Source of the DNA: Pantoea deleyi
GTDB taxonomy: Bacteria; Pseudomonadota; Gammaproteobacteria; Enterobacterales; Enterobacteriaceae
NCBI RefSeq assembly: GCF_022647325.1
Contig: NZ_CP071408.1
Span: 1 to 64,000 of the forward strand
Direction of reading: 5' to 3'
Length of the DNA stretch: 64,000 nucleotides
The notes under the pieces were generated by a model. It was not told the origin of the DNA. It saw only the letters and a list, made by a program, of their open reading frames with translations, and did no database searches. Below, one piece after another: positions 25,613 through 34,686 of this stretch (position 1 is its first letter; each line of letters begins with the position of its first letter). The translations under genes and the position numbers were made by a program.

Positions 25613-27012
25613 GCGATGACTCCTGCCTCTTCTAACCCTCTGTCAACGCACTTGAGCGCCAGCAACATATCTTTATAGAGTTCGGGATGACCAGATAACC
25701 CACCCCAGATTTTTTTACTTTCAGTAAAGGCAAGAAGCGGATCTTCAGCGCAGAAGATAGCCCTAAAGTCCACTTCTTCCAGGGCACGATCCTCGTATTC
25801 AAACAGTAAGGTTTCTTTCTGTTGGCGCTGCATGAAACGCATCCAGAGAGCAGACAATATCATTGTGGCATGGGGTCTTGCTCCCTGAGCATATACCGCC
25901 CTGATCACCGGCAGAATGTACTGATGCAGTTTAGCAATACTGTCTGATGATACGCGTTGAGTGGTATCCCTTACCCAGCGATTACTGAACCGGCTCAACG
26001 TAATGTCACAGTATTCCCGTAGATCGGCATCGTTTAATTCCAAAGTCTTTTTGACATCATGCATTACGTAATCACGTATCCACTGCACTACCTGAGGTGT
26101 GAGGCTTTCATCGATATAATCCTTTCCCATAAGCGCACCGGCCCAAGCAACGCCACTGTGACTGGCGTTGAGTATGCGGATTTTTTTTTCTTCGTAATGC
26201 ATTACGTTGTCTTTAAATTCGACGCCTACCTCTTCCAGAGCAGGACGTCCGGCAATAAAGCGGTCCTGTACGACCCATTGGGCAAATGACTCACAGGAAA
26301 GCGGTACCTGATCGCCATCGATTCCATGCTCAGCTAGGCGAGAAAATATTTTCTCGTCAAATTTCGGGGTGATACGGTCAACCATACTATTCGGTGCAGA
26401 TACATTGCTCTTAGTCCACTTCAACAGACAGATGTCGTCTGAAGCCTGAACGAATTCAGTAAGACCTGTCAGAATACTGTCGCCATTGTTACGCAGATTA
26501 TCGCAGCTGAGCAGCGTGACCGGCCCTGCGCTGGACTCTAGGCGCTGACGTAAAATCCTGATTAATGCGCCATACAGAGTTAAGGGGTCACTATTCCCCG
26601 CTAAATCAGCGATAACAGCAGGATGCTGAAGATCGAGGTGGCAATCATCGTTCAGAAAGTAACCACCCTCTGTTACCGTAAAAGAAATTATCCGCGTATC
26701 TGGATGTGCCCCCTCTTCAATCAATGACCGCATGCCAGGGTTCCACAGGATAATTTTACTGACCGAGGAGATTGTCTGGTAGCGACGCTCTCCGGCTGGA
26801 GAAATGAGCTCCAGCGTGTAACGTCCCTTTTGCGCACTTAGGCGCTGCAGTGTCTCTTGCGTCTGGCTGTTGCGAATATTAGCTAACGCAATTGTCCACC
26901 GCGTGTCTCCTTTCAGATGCAACTGATTCAGATACCATGCCTGATGTGCTCGGTGAAAAGCGCCTGCGCCAAGATGCAGCCAGGTAAGTTTTTTATAATC
27001 GGTTTTAGACAC
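25609..27012 (-). CDS. dalD: Long-chain polyol dehydrogenase, D-arabinitol/mannitol dehydrogenase family
   Basis: The 467-residue enzyme begins with a Rossmann-type nucleotide motif LHLGAGAFHRAHQAWYL, which is close to D-arabinitol 4-dehydrogenase (DalD). The catalytic region KKIRILNASHSGVAWAG carries the Lys, Asn and His residues of the mannitol 2-dehydrogenase/fructuronate reductase superfamily. Known members oxidise D-arabinitol to D-xylulose or D-mannitol to D-fructose with NAD. Start is GTG after AAGGAG. Next to a sucrose hydrolase it may interconvert fructose and mannitol. The exact substrate is uncertain. Confidence 0.82.
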   Translation of the reverse strand: MSKTDYKKLTWLHLGAGAFHRAHQAWYLNQLHLKGDTRWTIALANIRNSQTQETLQRLSAQKGRYTLELISPAGERRYQTISSVSKIILWNPGMRSLIEEGAHPDTRIISFTVTEGGYFLNDDCHLDLQHPAVIADLAGNSDPLTLYGALIRILRQRLESSAGPVTLLSCDNLRNNGDSILTGLTEFVQASDDICLLKWTKSNVSAPNSMVDRITPKFDEKIFSRLAEHGIDGDQVPLSCESFAQWVVQDRFIAGRPALEEVGVEFKDNVMHYEEKKIRILNASHSGVAWAGALMGKDYIDESLTPQVVQWIRDYVMHDVKKTLELNDADLREYCDITLSRFSNRWVRDTTQRVSSDSIAKLHQYILPVIRAVYAQGARPHATMILSALWMRFMQRQQKETLLFEYEDRALEEVDFRAIFCAEDPLLAFTESKKIWGGLSGHPELYKDMLLALKCVDRGLEEAGVIA

Positions 27013-27477
27013 ATTTTCTCCTTAATCCATGACAGATGAGGGTGGTGTTACCTGTAACAGTAACATACTCTTCAATCAATGTGACCGAGGGAACTATTGC
27101 TGCTGGGTATCATTGCAGGGACAAGAGAAAAAAATTCAGGTAGTAGCCATCTGGTTAAATCGTTTTTTTCACCATCCCACATTATTTCATTTTAATGGTT
27201 ATTATACTCTACATATATATCTTCATGGGATTTTAAATACTCTGTCTCTACATGTTAGAAATTGATTAAAAGATTTTATTTATGGATTACAGTTAACAGC
27301 AGAAAAGACAGCCATTTACAACATTGAACGGATATCAGACGAAACCCCCTGCCATTATAAATATTACCTACTTCAGGCGTCTCCATGCATTTTTATTGGC
27401 ATTCCTAAGGCTGGCTGCGCACCGCTAACCAGCGTAATTGCTTTACGTATTGATTGAATACGAGTACATTATTTTAT
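27013..27477. other. 465-bp gap between hydrolase and dehydrogenase genes
   Basis: AT-rich and without a gene. On the minus strand a TATAAT (27354-27359) could be a -10 box for a separate dehydrogenase-SemiSWEET promoter, but no convincing -35 was found. A weak inverted repeat GCTGG/CCAGC lies at about 27412-27435, near the hydrolase stop. Confidence 0.4.
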
Positions 27478-28911
27478 TTATTCAAGTTGCCATGCGCCGC
27501 TCTCTGATAATAATGCGCTGCCATTCCATGCAAATAAACGCAGTTCCCTATCTCCCGCGTCCGGATATATCCTACTGCTAAGACATGCCTCACCATTATT
27601 GATGAATACTTCAACAGACGAGCGGTCAATATACAATCTCAGACTGAGATCATTGTCGGGATTTATTGTCACACTGCGCACTCCGCACAAAGCGTACTGC
27701 GGATAATAACGTTCCAGCACAAGACGCTGCATCTGAATATCCATATATACCCGCAATCCCTTACCAAGGCTAATACCATATTGTTCAGCGGTACTAAGAG
27801 CGCCTTTCCAATTAAGTATTACCTCTACGGACTCAGCTTCATCCAGCACACTTATCTGCTCATTCTTCAGTGCTCTGGCTGGCCATGAGAACCAATTTTG
27901 ACGCAGGCTCTCCATTTCTTTGACAGGGCACATCTGCAGGCGATTATCGTCGCTAAGGCTTAGCTCGCGAGGCAGCGAAAGCATTCCAGCCCAGCCGTCC
28001 TGTTGCTCAGGCAGCGGTGATTCCCACATATCCAGCCAGCCAATTACAATACGTCGCCCGTCCGGTGTAAGAAAACTTTGTGGTGCATAAAAGTCGTGCC
28101 CATAATCCATTTCTGCGAATTCACTGGTACGAATAAATGGCAGACCGGGTTGCCAGTCCCCGATGATATAGCCGCTCTGGAACAAATTTCGGTTGCGAAA
28201 GCCTGCTGCTGCTAATCCCTGCGGGGAGAACATCAGCACTCGCTTGTCATTTAAAGTAAATAAATCAGGACACTCCCACATGAATCCCATTCCTGATTCA
28301 GCTTTATCCAGTACACCTTCTTCATGCCACTGGTGCAAATCCTCTGAGCAATATAAACGAACCTCTCCGGTGTCACCCATGCGAGCGCCAACAACCAAAT
28401 ACCAGTAATCACCTTCGCGCCAGACCTTCGGATCACGAAAGTGATGCACGCCCGGCGGTGTATCCACTATTATGCCCTGGCGTTCAAAATGAATGCCGTC
28501 ACGGCTGGTTGCCAAGCACTGAACCTGAAAAAGTTCGTCTTCGTTAGCAGTTTCACCATGATATTTGTGTCCCGTGTAGATCAGGGCCAGAATATCACCA
28601 TTGACCACTGCCGAACCGGAAAAGCACCCGTCCCTGTCTTCAGGTCCTTCCGGAGCGATCGCCACCGGCAGATGTTCCCAGTGCACCAGGTCCTTACTGC
28701 GTGCATGCCCCCAGTGCATTGGCCCCCACTGGTTAGAGTATGGATGATGTTGATAAAAAGCATGATACCAGCCGTCGAACCATACCAGGCCGTTAGGATC
28801 ATTCATCCAGCCTGCTCTTGCGGCCAGATGATAGCGCGGATACCAGCGTAGATTGAGCGTGTTACACTTTGCCTGGATTTCGTGTTCAGCATTAGCAATC
28901 GAGTAGGTCAT
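27478..28911 (-). CDS. cscA: GH32 sucrose hydrolase (invertase), CscA-like
   Basis: The 477-residue protein has WMNDPNG at residues 35-41 with the nucleophile Asp38, RDPKVW (transition-state Asp), and WECPD with the acid/base Glu, the three hallmarks of GH32. Many blocks match E. coli CscA, for example CFSGSAV and FYAPQSF. It hydrolyses intracellular sucrose to glucose and fructose. The start is ATG 28911 with AAGAG upstream; a GTG nine bases earlier is possible. It follows the symporter gene closely. No fructokinase (cscK) gene accompanies it. Confidence 0.93.
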   Translation of the reverse strand: MTYSIANAEHEIQAKCNTLNLRWYPRYHLAARAGWMNDPNGLVWFDGWYHAFYQHHPYSNQWGPMHWGHARSKDLVHWEHLPVAIAPEGPEDRDGCFSGSAVVNGDILALIYTGHKYHGETANEDELFQVQCLATSRDGIHFERQGIIVDTPPGVHHFRDPKVWREGDYWYLVVGARMGDTGEVRLYCSEDLHQWHEEGVLDKAESGMGFMWECPDLFTLNDKRVLMFSPQGLAAAGFRNRNLFQSGYIIGDWQPGLPFIRTSEFAEMDYGHDFYAPQSFLTPDGRRIVIGWLDMWESPLPEQQDGWAGMLSLPRELSLSDDNRLQMCPVKEMESLRQNWFSWPARALKNEQISVLDEAESVEVILNWKGALSTAEQYGISLGKGLRVYMDIQMQRLVLERYYPQYALCGVRSVTINPDNDLSLRLYIDRSSVEVFINNGEACLSSRIYPDAGDRELRLFAWNGSALLSESGAWQLE

Positions 28912-28929
28912 TGTCTGCACTCTTTTAAG

Positions 28930-30168
28930 TCAGATAGTTGAAAGTTGTGGTATCTGCGAATCTGCCGAAGCATTGCTGGAGCGCAATAAAAAAATTGAAA
29001 TGAAGCTAATACCGAATACCAAAATCCCCATGAACAGGTAGGACTCAGCGAATCCATACTTTTCGTAGCTGTAACCTGCCAGAGGGGACAGTATCGAGGC
29101 TATCAAAGAACTGGTACAGGCGAAGCCCACAAGGTAAAGTGTTGACGACAGGCGTTTGTCAAAATTAAGACTGTTGTATTTGAAGATTGCGACCAGAAGC
29201 ACGGGTAACTCTACAGCGTGAAGCAGTTTAGTGACGGAAATCAGCAATGGCCCTTCGACCAGACCGGAGGCGACCATGCGCATCGCCATCACCATGCCAG
29301 CAAATATAAGCCCGCTTTTAGCGCCAATCCGGTTTACCAGCCAAGGGGCACAAAACATTCCTGCCGCTTCGAGGAAGACCTGGAAAGCGTTCAGATAACC
29401 ATACATCATATTGCCTTCCTGCGGGGTGGCAAACTGCGAGGAGAAATAGACCGGAAATTGTTGATCATAAACGCCATAAATACAGATACCTACAACAAAG
29501 AACACCAGTGCCCAGAAGCGTGGCAAAATCAGCAAGCGCAATGCGTCCTGTAGCGTTACTTTACCTCCCGCAACAGCTTCCTGCATGGCATGTGTCGCAG
29601 AAGAAACGTGTAGCCTCGCCAGCAACAACATGAAAATTAATCCGGAAATACTGGCGACTGCAAAGTTCAGTTTTGGATCGATATTAAACAGTAGCCCGGT
29701 AAAAAATGTTGCTAATGCCCAGCCCAATGATCCCCACATACGTGCTTTACCAAATTCAAACTGACTCTGACGTGCAACACGTTCAGTATAAGATTCCAGC
29801 ACGCCGATTCCGCCGTTAAAGGTCAGGCCAATAAAGATACCTCCAAAAAGGCTGCCAAGCAGGATGTTAATTTTGAGCAAATATCCGAACAACAGATATG
29901 CTGGGCCGGAGAGGATCAGCATTGCCGTCAGATACCACAACAGGTGCTTACGCAGGCCAAGCTTGTCCTGAATAAAACCATAACAGACTTGAGCAAAAAG
30001 AGCTGATGCCGAAAGCACCGCAAAAATGAATCCCGTTTCTCCTGCTTTAAGGCCAACCTCCTGATGTAGCCAGATAGATAGTAAAGAGCCGCACGAAGAC
30101 CATGTAATAAAAAAGAAGAACAGTAGCGCGCTCAGCAGTGGGTAACTGTAATAACGATGAACCTTCAT
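28930..30168 (-). CDS. cscB: Oligosaccharide:H+ symporter, CscB/LacY family
   Basis: The 412-residue protein has 12 predicted helices, an N-terminal FFFITWSSCGSLLSIWL like CscB/LacY, GFIQDKLGLRKHLLW as the loop 2-3 motif, and ERVARQSQFEFGKARMWGSLGWA matching the conserved region around helix 5 (trimmed here). It likely imports sucrose or a related fructoside with a proton. ATG 30168 is chosen over the GTG directly before it. It is the first gene of the operon and is transcribed divergently from the lacI-type regulator. Confidence 0.88.
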   Translation of the reverse strand: MKVHRYYSYPLLSALLFFFFITWSSCGSLLSIWLHQEVGLKAGETGFIFAVLSASALFAQVCYGFIQDKLGLRKHLLWYLTAMLILSGPAYLLFGYLLKINILLGSLFGGIFIGLTFNGGIGVLESYTERVARQSQFEFGKARMWGSLGWALATFFTGLLFNIDPKLNFAVASISGLIFMLLLARLHVSSATHAMQEAVAGGKVTLQDALRLLILPRFWALVFFVVGICIYGVYDQQFPVYFSSQFATPQEGNMMYGYLNAFQVFLEAAGMFCAPWLVNRIGAKSGLIFAGMVMAMRMVASGLVEGPLLISVTKLLHAVELPVLLVAIFKYNSLNFDKRLSSTLYLVGFACTSSLIASILSPLAGYSYEKYGFAESYLFMGILVFGISFISIFLLRSSNASADSQIPQLSTI

Positions 30169-30200
30169 CACGACGTTCTCATATTGGTTAAGTCACTCTA

Positions 30201-30214
30201 TGTTAACGTTAACA
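30201..30214. promoter_or_regulatory. LacI-family operator 1 (csc-like)
   Basis: TGTTAACGTTAACA is a perfect 14-bp palindrome with a central CG, the typical LacI/PurR-family operator form, 33 bases before the symporter start. Confidence 0.82.
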
Positions 30215-30263
30215 AAAAATAACTATGACTAATTTTAGTGAAATTTATGATGTTAATCACAAA

Positions 30264-30277
30264 GGTTAACGTTAACA
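30264..30277. promoter_or_regulatory. LacI-family operator 2 (csc-like)
   Basis: A second GTTAACGTTAAC with flanking A lies 63 bases from the first in the same divergent intergenic region. Two identical sites allow looping or cooperative repression of both the symporter operon and the regulator. Confidence 0.82.
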
Positions 30278-30413
30278 TGACGGACTGTGGCAGCGACTTA
30301 CCTGATAAATCTCAAGCCCGGACTTATGCTTAAAGCAAAATAAAAATTTATTATTTGTTTTATTTCATTAAGTTATGTTTATTTAATTAGTGCAGTAATG
30401 AAGGAGTATCAGA

Positions 30414-31409
30414 ATGACTTCCCTGAAAGATGTGGCTAATCTGGCAAACGTATCGATAATGACCGTCTCGCGCGCACTAAATAGCCCGGAGCAGCTCAGG
30501 CCAGAAACTCTCGCCCGCGTGCAGGCGGCCATTGCCAAAATAAACTATGTACCTGATTTTTATGCTAAAAAAATACGTGGCGCTCATACTTCCCCAAGAA
30601 CCATTGGTGTGCTTGCGCTCGATACAGTAACCACACCCTTCTCAGTGGAAATTACGTTATCTATTGAGGAAACGGCCCGGGCCCACGGCTGGAACAGTTA
30701 TGTAGTCAATATGTTCTCTAAAGACAGCCCGGAAACTATGGTTGACTTACTACTTTCTCATCGTCCTGACGGTATTATCTATACCACTATGGGACTGCGT
30801 CAGGTACCTATTCCCGTAAAACTCCTGACGCTGCCCTGCGTACTCGCAAACTGCGAAAGCCATGACGAGTCTGTGGCAAGCTATATTCCGGATGATGAAC
30901 AGGGGCAGTATACTGCGGTAAAGGCAATGCTTGCCGCCGGTTACAAACGTCCGCTCTGCATGCATTTACCCGAAAAACATCTGGCGACCAGTCGCCGCCA
31001 TCAGGGGCTGGAGCGTGCATGCATAGAAGCTGGAGTAGATCCGGGCATGTTTAAATATATTTATATGGAAGCGGGTGATGAGCATTATCGTGATATCCCT
31101 GCTCAGTTGTTGAAACATATCCGACAAGGCAAGCCATGGTTTGATGCGGTTATCTGCGGCAATGATCGCATTGCTTTTATGGTATATCAGACATTGCTGA
31201 CAGAGGGCCTAAGGATCCCGCACGATGTTGCGGTTATAGGCTATGACAACATGGTGAGTATTGGCGACCTGTTCATTCCTCCACTTTCTACTGTGCAATT
31301 GCCGCATTATGAAATTGGCCGCCTGAGCGCTCTGCATATCATTAATCAGCAAACACATAAAAACACCATCAAGGTGGAAAGCCCGCTTTTGCTGCGGGAA
31401 TCAATATAA
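30414..31409 (+). CDS. cscR: LacI-family repressor, CscR-like
   Basis: A 331-residue regulator with an N-terminal lac-type helix-turn-helix (SLKDVANLANVSIMTVSRAL), hinge helix region around residues 48-60, and a periplasmic-binding-protein-like effector domain ending in ESPLLLRESI. It is divergent from the symporter-hydrolase genes and very probably represses them from the two GTTAACGTTAAC sites. A GAAGGAG site precedes ATG. The inducer is probably sucrose, fructose or a related sugar. Confidence 0.93.
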   Translation: MTSLKDVANLANVSIMTVSRALNSPEQLRPETLARVQAAIAKINYVPDFYAKKIRGAHTSPRTIGVLALDTVTTPFSVEITLSIEETARAHGWNSYVVNMFSKDSPETMVDLLLSHRPDGIIYTTMGLRQVPIPVKLLTLPCVLANCESHDESVASYIPDDEQGQYTAVKAMLAAGYKRPLCMHLPEKHLATSRRHQGLERACIEAGVDPGMFKYIYMEAGDEHYRDIPAQLLKHIRQGKPWFDAVICGNDRIAFMVYQTLLTEGLRIPHDVAVIGYDNMVSIGDLFIPPLSTVQLPHYEIGRLSALHIINQQTHKNTIKVESPLLLRESI

Positions 31410-31726
31410 AACCACTTGTAACTTTGATGAATCATAGTTACATCACCGGATTTTTTGGGGGTGCCGTATTTTTTGTGGCTAAATTTATAATTTGAAATCC
31501 ATGTCTGACGCTAAAAACCGATTTTTTACTTAAATATTGCTAATTAATACCTCATTAAAAAGTTATACAGTGGTGTCAGATCATATAGCAAGGCGGATAT
31601 CACTAGGTATAATGAATGTCCCGCGAGACTAACTCGTCAATGATTATCTTACCCGGAATTAATATTCATTTTTATGGGTAAATATTGCATTAAGTTAAAA
31701 TAAGAACAGTGAAAAAAAACCCAGAC
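31410..31726. other. AT-rich spacer between sugar and fimbria modules
   Basis: No gene or strong signal found. The AT content is high. This may mark a junction between two separately acquired modules. Confidence 0.4.
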
Positions 31727-31959
31727 TTAAACTTTATCAGCACTTTTTGTAAGGATCTTGCTTACGTGTTCATAGAAATTGAATGTGAAAACCTGTTGTG
31801 ATACATAATCTCGCTGAATACCAGCTTCACTAAGTTGCTCATCCGCCTCGCACTCTGTCTGATAAATAAGCTCAACGGTGTCTTTGATCAGATTCTCTAC
31901 ATGGAACGTGATCATCCCATCAATAATTTCTTCTCTGAATCACTAAGAGATTTACTCAT
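31727..31959 (-). pseudogene. Small gene split between two frames
   Basis: An ATG at 31959 with a good AAAGGGA site begins MSKSLSDSEKKLLMG and ends at a TGA (31914-31912) that overlaps an ATG opening a further 62 codons in the minus-one frame to 31727. One inserted base would give a continuous product of about 78 residues. Either the gene is frameshifted or the second frame is translated by re-initiation at the ATGA. Family not recognised; it sits next to fimbrial regulators. Confidence 0.45.
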
Positions 31960-32008
31960 CTTACGTCCCTTTAAGTCAGTTAATTTACAAAGGAAATTAT
32001 CAATACTG

Positions 32009-32323
32009 TCAAAATAAACTGCGTTTTAATATAAAAGACTCGGCCTTCTCACTCTTAAACACACTTCTGTTACCCCGGAACCATGAAAACATTTCAAAAT
32101 TGGTTTTCACCTGCAACTTTTTCATAGCTGTTCTTTTGTAATAACTGACATTCTGCTCGGTTGTCTGCATGAGCAGCGAGATATCCCTGGGTTTCATGCC
32201 GGTCATAAGAAACCAGATGATACACACCTCCTGACTTTTCAGGCGAATTTCTGTTCCGGCGGCGTTAATAACTTGCATTGTACTCTGCTCTGCTCTCTCA
32301 GGCAGAGACCATTCAGATTGCAT
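32009..32323 (-). CDS. LuxR-type HTH regulator, small
   Basis: The start is ATG 32323 (GGA about 10 bases upstream), giving 104 residues. Residues about 28-85 form a GerE/LuxR helix-turn-helix: LKSQEVCIIWFLMTGMKPRD followed by ISLLMQTTEQNVSYYKRTAM and KKLQVK. There is no receiver or ligand domain, so its activity is probably set by expression. It is divergent from the MarT-like gene and probably regulates the fimbrial operon. Confidence 0.8.
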   Translation of the reverse strand: MQSEWSLPERAEQSTMQVINAAGTEIRLKSQEVCIIWFLMTGMKPRDISLLMQTTEQNVSYYKRTAMKKLQVKTNFEMFSWFRGNRSVFKSEKAESFILKRSLF

Positions 32324-32643
32324 GGGTTTATTCCTTTCAAGTGAGAAAAACATTTTAAGAAAACCAAGCAGAAGAGCAGCTTAAATTTCATTTACTTTTA
32401 TAAATCAAAAAAAACATATATCATTCAGTGCGTTACGCAACTAACCTGAAGGGGGCGACCATTATCCTTGGATAAGTTAATGAGTAAAGGCCAGTTAGTT
32501 AATAAAAATAATTACTTTTTTTTACCGAATGGACTATAAATAATGATTAGGAATTTTCTTAGACGAACAGTAACAGCGATAAAAATAATTAAAACGCCTT
32601 TCACAGAGCGTTGTTTCAATCACCTGCCAGGGCTTTAATAAAA
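32324..32643. promoter_or_regulatory. Divergent AT-rich regulatory region
   Basis: About 320 bases between the LuxR-type and MarT-like genes contain long A/T runs (for example at 32513-32523) suited to H-NS binding. No specific operator could be assigned. Confidence 0.4.
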
Positions 32644-33681
32644 ATGAAACGCATTTACATTATTGGCGATAACGTCAAATTTATTCTTTCTGAAAAATGT
32701 CTGGTCAGGCTGGACAGTGATACTAAAGTCAAACTAAGAGCACCAGGCGCCTTCTGCCTGCTGTTACTGATTGAAAATCATGGCAAACTGGTCACTCACG
32801 ATGACCTGTATAAATTCGGCTGGGAACGCTTTGGCATGACAGCTTCGCTGAATGTGCTGCATAACACCATTTTCTATTTACGAAAAATGCTGAATCAGGC
32901 GGGGGATTTCGACAATGGGATTATCGAAACCATTCACCGGCGGGGCTTTATCTTCAATCTGCAGGTTTCTGTTGCGCTAACCTATATCAATATGGACACG
33001 CCTGAAGAAGAAGAAACGATGCAGGCGGAGGAGCAGGATCAGGACAGCGATGACGCGGAGGGCTTTCTCTTCCCGGCAGAGAGTGAAAGGGCTGAGGAGC
33101 AAAACAGCGACGCGCCACGCGCAATGGCCGGACAGGCGAACCCGCCGGAAACCCGCCCTGCTCTGCGGCAGGCCGGTGAGACAGAATCAGTAAAGGCTAA
33201 GTCAGAGATGAAAAGCAGCAGTGAGACATTCAGCAGTCCGGGCCTGATTCAGCCCGAGGGGGTTGCGATTATTTATTCGGCCTCTGTCAGAACATCAGAC
33301 ACTTTATGCGGGCCAGCGGTAAAAAAGCGTGCTGTCACTATTGCGTGGCCGCGTTATATTTTGCTGCTCAGCATCCTGCTGATTATCGCCTGCTCACTCA
33401 TCCTCTACCCTGCGGTTTCCCCCGGGAATTATGTTAATACGGGAAAACTGGGGGCCTGTGAGGTTTATCAGAATAACCGCGCTTACGATTTCAAAAATCT
33501 TAAAATGGTGGATTACCTCAGTCGTTTCTGTAAAGATCCCAGGGTGCTTTATCTGACCAATTATCCCTACGGCAATAAGGTCTCCGCGATAAACTGCCGC
33601 GAAAAGATCGCCCTGTTCTCGGACGACATCTGCTATTCAAACTATTTTATTTACAAAGACACGGGTTATTATCATGATTAA
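32644..33681 (+). CDS. marT: MarT/CadC/ToxR-like membrane-bound transcription regulator
   Basis: Started at ATG 32644 (345 residues); a TTG start 33 bases earlier is possible. The N-terminal 100 residues form an OmpR-type winged helix (KFGWERFGMTASLNVLHNTI, then YLRKML and TIHRRGF). A long acidic, low-complexity linker follows, then one membrane span (RYILLLSILLIIACSLILY) and a periplasmic domain with several cysteines. This is the one-component ToxR/CadC plan. The pairing with a FidL-like gene matches marT-fidL of Salmonella SPI-3, where MarT activates adhesin expression. Confidence 0.82.
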   Translation: MKRIYIIGDNVKFILSEKCLVRLDSDTKVKLRAPGAFCLLLLIENHGKLVTHDDLYKFGWERFGMTASLNVLHNTIFYLRKMLNQAGDFDNGIIETIHRRGFIFNLQVSVALTYINMDTPEEEETMQAEEQDQDSDDAEGFLFPAESERAEEQNSDAPRAMAGQANPPETRPALRQAGETESVKAKSEMKSSSETFSSPGLIQPEGVAIIYSASVRTSDTLCGPAVKKRAVTIAWPRYILLLSILLIIACSLILYPAVSPGNYVNTGKLGACEVYQNNRAYDFKNLKMVDYLSRFCKDPRVLYLTNYPYGNKVSAINCREKIALFSDDICYSNYFIYKDTGYYHD

Positions 33682-34144
33682 AAGGATTTTTTTTCTCTCA
33701 ACCGTGGGGCTGGCTGTCGCACTGACGTCTTTTACGATCTGGTATAGATATGGCATTACATCCGGCTTCTCCTGCTCCGGCAACATTAACTTTCACAGAG
33801 AGTCGGGTATTATGCGTCTTTCGACGAAACTGAATATTGATGAAAATAGCGGAACACTCTCAATGAACGGATTTGTAACTCGCGAAGATGGCACCCGTGA
33901 GAATGTAAACCGGACGGTGGTCTTTACCAGTCATCATGTCGGCTCGCGGTATACCTGGGTCTCGGGTCAAATCCTCGCCTCTATTGACGATAAACTCTCA
34001 CCTGAAATGGCCAGCGTGTGGTTTCCGGAATTTTATCGTGAGCCAAAAAGTAAGGTTGAACTGTTCATTTCCCGGTTGAATATCAATTCAGTAATGCTCT
34101 CCGGTGAGTTCGTTCCATATTATGTCTGTACTCAGCGGCACTGA
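33674..34144 (+). CDS. fidL: FidL-like membrane-anchored protein
   Basis: The 156-residue protein has an N-terminal signal-anchor (residues 5-25) and a periplasmic beta-rich domain with two cysteines (CSG near residue 34 and C near 152). It overlaps the end of the MarT-like gene by eight bases, so the two are translationally coupled. FidL proteins accompany MarT-type regulators and may tune their periplasmic sensing, in the manner of ToxS with ToxR; that role is an inference. Confidence 0.78.
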   Translation: MIKRIFFLSTVGLAVALTSFTIWYRYGITSGFSCSGNINFHRESGIMRLSTKLNIDENSGTLSMNGFVTREDGTRENVNRTVVFTSHHVGSRYTWVSGQILASIDDKLSPEMASVWFPEFYREPKSKVELFISRLNINSVMLSGEFVPYYVCTQRH

Positions 34145-34686
34145 CGCTGCCGCCATGAATCCACCGTAAGTGGGATGAAATGCGCCGTTCAATCATCTCA
34201 CTGCGCGATAAGATGATTTATCGATACACCTTTTTAATTTTCTTTATTTTCTATAAATCTAGAAAAATCAGTGACTTGAGAACATGAGCGCCTCCATCCT
34301 CCCCGTAATCCTCAAGTGCAAACACTCCGATTAGTAAAAAATAAGGCAAAAAAATTTTAATTAAAGTGCCATCTAAATAATAATTTGTTTAAATTCAGTC
34401 ACACATTAGCTGGCTGAATCTTCTCTTATATAATAATTAACATTTCAGTTTCATTCTGACGGCATCAATTATTTTGGCAATCTTGCATATGACATATCCT
34501 GATGGTAACGCTAACTTCCTGAAAAGAAAATCTGCTGTAGAAAAAAAGAACATTCAATTGAAATAGGATTTTAAGGTTGATTTTTAACCTTCAAGATATC
34601 TTCAGGATAATATCCTGCGCGCCTTTAAGGCAATAGTAAGGAGATGACAATCGCTCACACTCAGACAAATAATTAAGGACATATAG
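34145..34686. promoter_or_regulatory. AT-rich leader upstream of fimbrial operon
   Basis: About 540 bases with no gene lie between fidL and the chaperone gene. The region is very AT-rich with a GATATCTTCAGGATAATATC imperfect inverted repeat near 34592-34611. It probably holds the regulated fimbrial promoter. Confidence 0.5.
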
